A stretch of 10,328 nucleotides of DNA from Actinomycetota bacterium (GTDB lineage Bacteria > Actinomycetota > Acidimicrobiia > Acidimicrobiales > Poriferisodalaceae). A program made the translations under genes and the position numbers. The stretch spans positions 1 through 10,328 of the forward strand of contig JAADHX010000316.1 of the NCBI GenBank assembly GCA_013151655.1, in the 5' to 3' direction. The notes below the pieces were generated by a model. It ran no database searches and had not been told where the DNA came from. It saw only the letters and a program-made list of their open reading frames with translations. Every line of letters starts with the position of its first letter. The first letter of the stretch is position 1. Below, in pieces: positions 1 to 4,584 of this stretch.

Positions 1-2
1 TG

Positions 3-332
3 GCGACGGAACGGTGGCCGAACCTGTTGGACGAGCTGCCCGTCGAACATGGCGAGTACAGCCAGCGGATCGAAGCTCGTCTGAAGTGGATGTCGAAGCT
101 CACGCCGGGTCAGGCGTTGACGGTCTCGCCGCTGAGCGTCAACGAACTCCGTGAAACAGAGGGCGAGAACGCCGGCTCTGGCGAAGGCCGGTCTCGCTTT
201 GCCGCCGAGATTGCCCGCACGGGCCGCGCTCTGCGCTGGCCGCCGACGCGCAACAACGCCTGTTGGTGTGGCTCTGGGCGCAAGTACAAGAAGTGCTGCG
301 GACCGACACCCCCTGCGGAGGACCGACCGTGA
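3..332 (+). CDS. SEC-C motif protein, 3' part only
   Basis: The reading frame is open to the left edge, so the gene begins upstream and only its last 109 codons are visible. A TTG at 27 is in frame but has no good ribosome site and is probably internal. The C-terminal tail carries a clear SEC-C metal-binding motif, CWCGSGRKYKKCC, the Cys-x-Cys...Cys-Cys zinc-binding pattern first described at the end of SecA and found on many unrelated proteins. A Pro/Glu/Asp tail follows it. The part before the motif is charged and helical-looking and I do not recognise a catalytic domain there. Its TGA stop overlaps the GTG start of the DUF3024 gene, so the two are surely co-translated. Known: SEC-C motifs bind zinc and often mediate protein or ribosome contacts. 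The function of this protein is unknown. Confidence 0.8.
   Translation, partial: ATERWPNLLDELPVEHGEYSQRIEARLKWMSKLTPGQALTVSPLSVNELRETEGENAGSGEGRSRFAAEIARTGRALRWPPTRNNACWCGSGRKYKKCCGPTPPAEDRP
317..321 (+). promoter_or_regulatory. Ribosome binding site of the DUF3024 gene
   Basis: GGAGG lies seven bases before the GTG at 329, inside the end of the SEC-C gene. It decides the start of the downstream gene: longer in-frame extensions to an ATG at 263 would run through the SEC-C motif coding region and have no such site. Confidence 0.8.
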
Positions 333-673
333 TCCCCGACCTTGATCTCGCTCGTGTCCGGAAGTGGATCTATGCCCGCAACGCCGACATGGCCCCCGAG
401 GTGCGCGAACAGATCCGCTACGAGATCGACGTCACCGACCGTGCCGTCACCGTGCTCGAATGCCGACCGCCATGGCGTGAAGGCTTAGGCACCGAGTGGA
501 CTCGTTTCCCGATCTGCCGGTTCCGCTACACCAAGGCCCGCAAGCAGTGGTCACTGTACCGACGAGGCCGCAACCTCAAGTTCCACGAGCACGACCTCGT
601 CCAACCCACTCCACATCTGGACGAACTCATCGAGTACGTGAAGAACGACCGGAGCGGCATCTTCTGGGGGTGA
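329..673 (+). CDS. DUF3024 family protein
   Basis: A 114-residue protein that looks complete. The start is the GTG at 329, which overlaps the stop of the SEC-C gene (GTGA) and follows a GGAGG site by seven bases. The sequence matches the DUF3024 pattern as I know it: an N-terminal 'DLARVRKW' helix, a central 'VTVLECRPPW' strand, 'TRFPICRFRY' with a following 'WSLYRRGRNLKFH' strand pair, and a C-terminal end of 'GIFWG'. It has no signal peptide or membrane segment and is probably cytosolic. No catalytic residues are evident and the family's function is not known. The tight coupling to a SEC-C protein suggests that the two act together or form a complex, but this is inference. Confidence 0.87.
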   Translation: MIPDLDLARVRKWIYARNADMAPEVREQIRYEIDVTDRAVTVLECRPPWREGLGTEWTRFPICRFRYTKARKQWSLYRRGRNLKFHEHDLVQPTPHLDELIEYVKNDRSGIFWG

Positions 674-702
674 CCGGCCACTGCGTGGGTCTGGGCGGGC
701 GG

Positions 703-1236
703 TCAGGTCCCGAGGTCCTGGATGGTCGCCCATACCTCGATGAGTTCGGTTTCGAGAACTGATCCGGCGAGATTCTCGGGGAAGATTGCGAGCACATTGT
801 CGACGCCGGTGGCCGACGGCGTGAGGATCGCCTGGAGGCGTTGCTCGTAGACGGCCTCTCCGACTTGTCGGGTGAGCCGGTGGTCATCACGAACGACGTC
901 TGCTGCCGCGATTCCGCGAGCAGCGAGCGTGGCGTCATCGGTAAGATCGATGACGTCGGTTAGATCCGCGTGCACCTTCGGTAGCTCGCGGGGCAAGAGC
1001 TGCGCGACGTCGATGCTCTGTCGGTCTGCTTGGCGGGTCAGTTCAGCGATCGCACATGATCGGGTTGTGCACAGATACAGGACGGGGAAGCTTCTGGGCG
1101 GGTTGAACCTTCCACCGAATCGGCGGGCGCCTTCACCGCTGCGCGGATCGAAGCCGCGAGCTTGGTTGCGGTATCCGGTCGCGTCGAGCGCCGACGGTTC
1201 CGCGTGGGTTACCGAAATCGGATCGAAGCCGGCCAT
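703..1236 (-). CDS. RES-domain toxin (NAD+-degrading), type II toxin-antitoxin
   Basis: A 177-residue RES-domain protein. The family takes its name from conserved Arg, Glu and Ser. I place these at R43 (in RRFGGRFNPP), E65 (in AIAELTR) and S141 (in ILTPSATG), with the conserved Tyr at Y54 (PVLYL). RES toxins such as MbcT of Mycobacterium tuberculosis and ParT/Res deplete cellular NAD+ by phosphorolysis or hydrolysis and stop growth unless bound by the antitoxin. The chosen ATG at 1236 sits one base after the antitoxin stop (TGA-A-ATG), indicating translational coupling. An ATG at 1278 would overlap the antitoxin gene and add residues the family lacks. The length fits the family, and all three signature residues are present, so the toxin looks intact. 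It converges with the DUF3024 gene, leaving 29 bases between the two stop codons. Confidence 0.9.
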   Translation of the reverse strand: MAGFDPISVTHAEPSALDATGYRNQARGFDPRSGEGARRFGGRFNPPRSFPVLYLCTTRSCAIAELTRQADRQSIDVAQLLPRELPKVHADLTDVIDLTDDATLAARGIAAADVVRDDHRLTRQVGEAVYEQRLQAILTPSATGVDNVLAIFPENLAGSVLETELIEVWATIQDLGT

Positions 1237-1237
1237 T

Positions 1238-1573
1238 TCACGCAGTAACGCCCTCGGCCAGTGCCAACAGCAGATCAATCACGCGCCGATATTGGCCGGC
1301 CGCGATCAAATCGAGCGGCTTGTCGTAGCCGAGATCGCGATTGGGGGAACGCATCCAGAATCTGGCGGCATCATCACGCATGACACTTCGGGCTAGCTCG
1401 ACCACGGCACGCAACTCCAGCAGCCGTTCCTCGGCCTCGCGACGAGGGGCGGACTCCTGGGACCGCCAACGGGCGACGCTACGCGGGTTCGTTTCACTGA
1501 CCCGCGCCAAGTCTGCGGTATCGACAACGTCTCCCTCACAAAGACGGTCAAGGAGAACAGCAAGGGTCGTCAT
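1238..1573 (-). CDS. Xre/MbcA/ParS-type antitoxin
   Basis: A 111-residue antitoxin, first gene of the RES operon. The N-terminal half (about residues 1-60) is helical with a helix-turn-helix-like stretch (DTADLARVSETNPRSVARW) that should bind DNA. The C-terminal half is the MbcA/ParS/Xre toxin-binding domain (formerly DUF2384), seen in 'FWMRSPNRDLGYDKPLDLIAAG' broken by the usual hydrophobic spacing, then 'YRRVIDLLLALAEG'. In this family the C-terminal domain plugs the RES active site and the N-terminal domain represses the operon. I chose the ATG at 1573 because GAAAGGG lies 12 bases upstream and a good promoter ends about 40 bases upstream. An ATG at 1636 is in frame but would put the promoter and its repeats inside the coding region. 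Confidence 0.88.
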   Translation of the reverse strand: MTTLAVLLDRLCEGDVVDTADLARVSETNPRSVARWRSQESAPRREAEERLLELRAVVELARSVMRDDAARFWMRSPNRDLGYDKPLDLIAAGQYRRVIDLLLALAEGVTA

Positions 1574-1602
1574 TTGTGTTTGTCGCCCTTTCGTGTAGCA
1601 AC

Positions 1603-1634
1603 ACGTCGCGCTTACGTCGTAGTATACGTCGCGC
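1603..1634 (-). promoter_or_regulatory. Candidate antitoxin operator: three ACGTCG repeats
   Basis: On the plus strand ACGTCGCGC occurs at 1603-1611 and again at 1626-1634, and a third shorter copy, ACGTCG, lies between them at 1614-1619. The starts are 11 and 12 bases apart, so all three face the same side of the helix. The set brackets the -10 element and the predicted transcription start. That position suits an autorepressor site for the Xre-type antitoxin, which in this family often binds tandem repeats at its own promoter. Binding is inferred. Confidence 0.55.
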
Positions 1635-1649
1635 AAATGTCGGGAGCAA
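1621..1649 (-). promoter_or_regulatory. Promoter of the RES toxin-antitoxin operon
   Basis: Read on the minus strand, TTGCTC (1649-1644) is followed by exactly 17 bases and then TATACT (1626-1621). This is a near-consensus housekeeping-sigma promoter: TTG of the -35 and five of six -10 bases match. The predicted transcript would start near 1614, giving a leader of about 40 bases with GAAAGGG (1592-1586) before the antitoxin ATG. It is predicted from sequence alone. Confidence 0.65.
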
Positions 1650-1827
1650 CTGAGAGGATCTCGAAGTCGGACACGGTTTCATCCCACGGATTGGCGAGGA
1701 TAACTACAAGGCCGTCGATCGCTGCATCGGGCCCGCTGACCTGTTTACGCAGGATTCCCTCGTGCTCCCGTGGGCAATCGTCGATGGTGCTTGGGCAGAG
1801 AGTCGGCCAGAACTGTTGCCAGGAAGG

Positions 1828-1847
1828 AACCGTGCGCATCCACGGTT
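1828..1847. repeat. Inverted repeat, 7-bp arms
   Basis: AACCGTG, six bases, then CACGGTT: a perfect 7-bp stem. It is followed at 1857-1869 by a second small perfect stem, CCACC-GTT-GGTGG. Both lie in the gene-free spacer. There is no T-run, so neither is a typical terminator. They could be part of a structured RNA or remnants of a mobile element; the function is unknown. Confidence 0.5.
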
Positions 1848-1940
1848 GCGCGGATGCCACCGTTGGTGGTCGAGTCCGCCTTCAATCTCGCTTTGTGCGA
1901 CCGCTGGCCGGACAAAGTGGACGGTCCCACCCCCTCAGTA

Positions 1941-1975
1941 TGCTGTCGAGCGAGGCCCCAGGGAGCTCGACAGCA
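1941..1975. repeat. Inverted repeat, 11-bp arms
   Basis: TGCTGTCGAGC at 1941-1951 and GCTCGACAGCA at 1965-1975 are perfect inverse copies around a 13-base loop. This is the strongest dyad in the spacer. No T-tract follows on either strand, which argues against a simple intrinsic terminator. It could be a protein-binding site, a recombination or element-end remnant, or an RNA hairpin. I cannot choose among these from sequence alone. Confidence 0.6.
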
Positions 1976-2161
1976 CGATCAAACTGGCACAGATCGCAAC
2001 ATGTGACATCGCAATTTGACGAGTTCCATCACGGTCGGTAGCGACAAGCAGCGGGCAGCTACTTCTAGTGGGATCGACGCAACCGGGGATGCGTGTCAAC
2101 GTCGGCCCGAGCGTTCTCGGTCAACGGATCGACCCGCACTCATCAGGTCGCAATGCGTTTC

Positions 2162-2180
2162 GGTATGCTAAAAGCATGCC
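2162..2180 (+). promoter_or_regulatory. Leaderless promoter and operator palindrome of mazEF
   Basis: TATGCT (2164-2169) fits the actinobacterial -10 pattern TAnnnT. It is followed by six bases and then the antitoxin ATG at 2176, so transcription would begin at or next to the A of the start codon. No Shine-Dalgarno sequence precedes the ATG. The same bases form an inverted repeat, GGtATGCT-AAA-AGCATgCC, with one mismatched pair, spanning the -10 and the start codon. A ribbon-helix-helix antitoxin dimer bound here would block both RNA polymerase and the start. I see no clear -35. Confidence 0.55.
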
Positions 2181-2424
2181 TCAACTAGTTACACGGCTCG
2201 ATGACGGCCTGGTCGAAAAGATCGACAAGCTCGTCAAGGAAGGTGTCGTTTCGTCTCGCTCTGCTGCTGTGCGACGCGCTCTCGAGGACTTTGTCGAAAG
2301 CGAGCGCAGACGAAAGGTCGGCGAGGCGATTGTCGCGGGATACCTACAGACGCCAGCAAGCGAAACCGACCACCTGACAACCGATGCTTCGGCTATAGCG
2401 ATGATCGCCGAAGAGCCGTGGTAA
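2176..2424 (+). CDS. mazE: MazE-like ribbon-helix-helix antitoxin
   Basis: An 82-residue antitoxin. Residues 1-45 form a ribbon-helix-helix DNA-binding domain: strand 'PQLVTRLDD', helix 'GLVEKIDKLVKEG', the turn 'SSRSAAVRRAL', then 'EDFVESERRRK'. The acidic, flexible C-terminal tail ends in 'AMIAEEPW', the toxin-binding end common to actinobacterial MazE-like antitoxins. An in-frame ATG at 2068 would add a tail of 36 residues unlike the family and would read through the promoter, so the ATG at 2176 is preferred. The gene overlaps mazF by seven bases. Known: the antitoxin binds and blocks MazF and represses its own promoter. It is intact by all visible signs. Confidence 0.9.
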   Translation: MPQLVTRLDDGLVEKIDKLVKEGVVSSRSAAVRRALEDFVESERRRKVGEAIVAGYLQTPASETDHLTTDASAIAMIAEEPW

Positions 2425-2723
2425 CCGTTGAGCAGGGCGACATCGTCTGGGCCGAAGCCGAGGACCAACGTCGACCAGTTCTGATCGTTACTAGAACAGA
2501 GGCAATACCGGTCCTGAACCGACTGCTCGTTGCTCCGATAACACGGACGGTTCGCAACATACCGACCGAAGTACTGTTGCAACAGAGCCACGGTATGTCT
2601 GTCGAATGCGCGGCCTCGTTCGACAACCTCCAGCCGATCTCTCTCCGTTTGCTGACATCACCGATCGGCAAGGTCCCTCGGTCGGCAATTTGTGCGGCAT
2701 TAGCTGCGCTCGCCGACTGTTAG
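2418..2723 (+). CDS. mazF: MazF/PemK-family endoribonuclease toxin
   Basis: A 101-residue MazF toxin starting at GTG 2418, overlapping the last seven bases of the antitoxin gene. The N-terminal 'QGDIVWAE' strand, the 'RRPVLIVTR' segment with the conserved Arg, 'APITRT' with the conserved Thr, 'GIPTEV'-like 'NIPTEVLL', and 'ASFDNLQPI' are all family hallmarks. The C-terminus is 'AALAALADC'. MazF toxins are sequence-specific ribonucleases that cut mRNA, tRNA or rRNA and arrest growth. The start has only a weak, very close purine-rich site (GAAGAG), as expected of a gene read by translational coupling from the antitoxin. No frameshift or missing motif is seen, so the module looks functional. The cleavage sequence cannot be predicted. 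Confidence 0.92.
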   Translation: MVTVEQGDIVWAEAEDQRRPVLIVTRTEAIPVLNRLLVAPITRTVRNIPTEVLLQQSHGMSVECAASFDNLQPISLRLLTSPIGKVPRSAICAALAALADC

Positions 2724-2743
2724 CCGCTACCTCGAATCGACTC

Positions 2744-2748
2744 GAAGG
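2744..2748 (+). promoter_or_regulatory. Ribosome binding site supporting the hydrolase start
   Basis: GAAGG sits seven bases before the ATG at 2756. It favours that start over a second in-frame ATG at 2771, which has no comparable site. Confidence 0.5.
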
Positions 2749-2755
2749 CCGTCGG

Positions 2756-3826
2756 ATGCGACGATGCAGTATGGACAAACCATCTGAGTCGACCCCGGTA
2801 GCGATCATCGACCCGACCACGAGCCAGCCCCAGCCACAAACACCAGAGTGGTTCGCCCAAGTTGTCGAGCCTATTGTCGACCCTGGCCAGCGCGTCATCG
2901 ATCCGCACCATCATCTGTGGCCGCCAGGTGGGTCATTGCCTTACAGCCTCGATGACCTTCACGCCGACACCGGCTCGGGTCACAACATCGTCAAAACCAT
3001 GTTCGTGGAATGCGGCGCCGCCTACGACCTCGACGCACCCGCCGACCGCGCATCCCTCGGCGAGACCCGATTCGCGGCCCATAACGCGGCGCTAAGTGCC
3101 AGCGCAGAGGGCTCAGCCACCATCGCAGGAATCGTGGCCAACGTAGATCTCCGCCTCGACAACGTCGACCAATTGCTCGACGCCCATCTCGAAGTAGCCG
3201 GAGATCTCCTCAAGGGCATCAGGCACTCTGGAGCCAGAGCTGTAGAGCCCGAGGCGATGATGATCGCAGGGTCAGCGCCTGAGGGTCTCTACGCCGATCC
3301 GGCTTTCCGACGCGGGGTTCAGCGCCTTGGAGCGAGAGGCCTCACCTACGACACCTGGCAATACCACCATCAAGTTGGCGAGTTCATCGACTTGGTCGAT
3401 GCCTGCCCAGGTACCACCATGGTGCTCGATCACTTCTCGACGCCAATCGGCGTTGGCAAGTTCGCCGGGCTCCTCGACGAGATCTTCGAGCAGTGGGCGG
3501 TCGACATAGCTGACCTTGCGACGCGCGCCAACGTGGTGGCCAAGATCGGCGGGTTGGCAATGCCAGACAACGGCTACAGCTGGCATACCGCCGCTAAGCC
3601 AGCAACCTCTGACGAGTTCGCCGCCGCGCAGAATCGCTGGTATCACCACACGATCGAGGCGTTCGGCCCCAGTCGCTGCATGTTCGAGAGCAACTTCCCG
3701 GTCGACCGGTTCTCGATCTCTTATCCCGTCCTCTGGAACGGCCTCAAGAAGATCGCCGGTCAGTACTCCGACTCAGAACGAGACGCGATGTTCTACGGAA
3801 CCGCCAACCGCGTCTACTCGCTCTGA
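2756..3826 (+). CDS. Metal-dependent TIM-barrel hydrolase (amidohydrolase_2, COG3618 type)
   Basis: A 356-residue protein of the amidohydrolase superfamily, the group including L-rhamnonolactonase and 2-pyrone-4,6-dicarboxylate lactonase. After about 45 poorly conserved residues, the first barrel strand carries 'VIDPHHHLWPP' with the His-x-His pair at H51/H53. 'MVLDHFSTP' supplies the later conserved His, and the last barrel strand is 'MFESNFPVD' (311-317). Many relatives read G-S-D-W-P at that point; here E-S-N-F-P places Asn where the metal-site Asp usually is, which I believe marks a subfamily. The substrate is unknown; a lactone, or a decarboxylase substrate, is likely. It has no signal peptide, so it is cytosolic. 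It starts 33 bases after mazF and could be partly co-transcribed with it. Its 3' end overlaps the convergent acetyltransferase gene by 13 bases. The start could also be 2771. Confidence 0.83.
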   Translation: MRRCSMDKPSESTPVAIIDPTTSQPQPQTPEWFAQVVEPIVDPGQRVIDPHHHLWPPGGSLPYSLDDLHADTGSGHNIVKTMFVECGAAYDLDAPADRASLGETRFAAHNAALSASAEGSATIAGIVANVDLRLDNVDQLLDAHLEVAGDLLKGIRHSGARAVEPEAMMIAGSAPEGLYADPAFRRGVQRLGARGLTYDTWQYHHQVGEFIDLVDACPGTTMVLDHFSTPIGVGKFAGLLDEIFEQWAVDIADLATRANVVAKIGGLAMPDNGYSWHTAAKPATSDEFAAAQNRWYHHTIEAFGPSRCMFESNFPVDRFSISYPVLWNGLKKIAGQYSDSERDAMFYGTANRVYSL

Positions 3827-4479
3827 GTCTCGCCGTCTTCGACCAGACCGAGTTGTTGTAGAGCACCGTCGAGTCCGATCAACTCGATGTCTTCGCGACG
3901 TTGCTCTTCCCAGACCTCTCGACGTAGACGAAGCAGTTGTTCGTCGGCGATACCGTCGCTGAAAGCGAACCGCCTGAGGCCGTTTAGCTCGTAGCCGAGC
4001 TTGGCGGAGACTCCAAGCGATGATCCATTCGAAACTCTCGCCGCACTCAGTGCCTCGACGGCACCCAAACCCTCGAACGCGAAGTGCAGGACGGCGGCAC
4101 GCATTTCGGTCCCGATACCTCGACCTTGGGCCGATCTCGTTAGCCACGAACCAGTCTCGACAACTCCCAAGGTAGGGAACTCCGTTGCATTTACACTCTG
4201 CTGGCCAACCGGCTCGTCATCGACGAAGGCAGCTAGTGGCAAGTCCCAGCTGCTGGATTTGAGCGACGCTCGTTTGTCCCAGTGAAACTGAAGGAAACTG
4301 GACGTGTACTCGGGTTCTGGCAGCGAGTTCCATCCTGAAGAAAACGGCACATCACCGGTGGTGTGGATGTCTCGCGCCACCTCAACCAGAGCGGGAATCT
4401 CGGCATCGGTAGGTAACCGAAGTTCCAATCGCGGTGTCCGGATCTTGAGCCCAAACAGTGGCCAGTACGCAGCATCCAT
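3814..4479 (-). CDS. GNAT-family N-acetyltransferase (RimJ/RimL-like)
   Basis: A 221-residue acetyltransferase. The N-terminal 'IRTPRLELRLPTDAEIPAL' (13-31) is the usual opening of the RimJ/RimL subgroup. The acetyl-CoA-binding motif A is 'SAQGRGIGTEMR' (116-127), with the Q-G-R-G-I-G core at 118-123, followed by 'AAVLHFAFEGLGA'. The late 'RVSNGSSLGVSAKLGYE' (148-163) matches the conserved N-x-x-S...LGF/Y region. These enzymes move an acetyl group from acetyl-CoA to an amine on a protein or small molecule; the target here cannot be told. A charged tail of some 40 residues follows the domain. The gene lies 105 bases downstream of the AAA ATPase on the same strand but seems to have its own promoter. 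Its end overlaps the hydrolase gene. Confidence 0.88.
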   Translation of the reverse strand: MDAAYWPLFGLKIRTPRLELRLPTDAEIPALVEVARDIHTTGDVPFSSGWNSLPEPEYTSSFLQFHWDKRASLKSSSWDLPLAAFVDDEPVGQQSVNATEFPTLGVVETGSWLTRSAQGRGIGTEMRAAVLHFAFEGLGAVEALSAARVSNGSSLGVSAKLGYELNGLRRFAFSDGIADEQLLRLRREVWEEQRREDIELIGLDGALQQLGLVEDGETQSE

Positions 4480-4491
4480 GCGAATACGGTA
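4480..4491 (-). promoter_or_regulatory. Possible leaderless promoter of the acetyltransferase gene
   Basis: On the minus strand TACCGT (4491-4486) fits TAnnnT and is followed by six bases and the ATG, the same geometry as at mazE. There is no ribosome site before the ATG. No good -35 is present. Confidence 0.35.
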
Positions 4492-4500
4492 CGAAATCGA

Positions 4501-4514
4501 AGGCGATCGCGCCT
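4501..4514. repeat. Small inverted repeat in the ATPase-acetyltransferase gap
   Basis: AGGCG-ATCG-CGCCT can pair as a five-base stem with a four-base loop. It lies just upstream of the acetyltransferase start and downstream of the ATPase stop. It could be a weak terminator for the ATPase or an upstream element of the next promoter. No T-run follows, so a terminator role is doubtful. Confidence 0.3.
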
Positions 4515-4584
4515 CCGAATAAACGAGTTCAGGCTCAGCTGGACGCGGGATCGACCGTGACCCTCGGCTGACTCGGCCACGTGG

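Larger units (their letters stand above)
1574..2175. other. Gene-free spacer between two toxin-antitoxin modules
   Basis: This stretch separates two divergent toxin-antitoxin operons. Its left end holds the RES promoter and repeats, its right end the mazEF promoter. In between, the open frames on both strands lack ribosome sites and have skewed, Arg/Ser-rich or otherwise unconvincing products. A minus-strand frame from 1860 to 1612 has mildly coding-like codon use near its end, with hydrophobic 'DGLVVILANPWDE', and may be a remnant of a decayed gene. Three perfect inverted repeats lie between 1828 and 1975. I see no tRNA and no recognisable transposase. Confidence 0.6.

Noticed and set aside
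872..1396. Plus-strand open frame of 174 codons
   Set aside because: It lies antisense to the RES toxin and antitoxin, and its Ser/Ala/Arg-rich product is a shadow of GC-rich coding sequence.
1574..1636. Longer antitoxin start at the ATG at 1636
   Set aside because: It would put the promoter and its three repeats inside the gene; the added residues are unlike the family, and the ATG at 1573 has an upstream purine-rich site.
1800..1980. Integron attC-like site or IS end
   Set aside because: The inverted repeats lack the attC core pattern, and no transposase or integrase is recognisable nearby.
1574..2041. Plus-strand open frame of 155 codons across the spacer
   Set aside because: It is Arg/Ser-rich, has no ribosome site, starts antisense to the RES promoter region and shows no recognisable domain.
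2606..2755. Extended start of the TIM-barrel hydrolase inside mazF
   Set aside because: The extension overlaps mazF in another frame; GAAGG before 2756 supports the shorter form.
4503..4510. GCGATCGC octamer, like the cyanobacterial HIP1 repeat
   Set aside because: It appears to be a single chance copy in GC-rich DNA; nothing else here points to a cyanobacterium.
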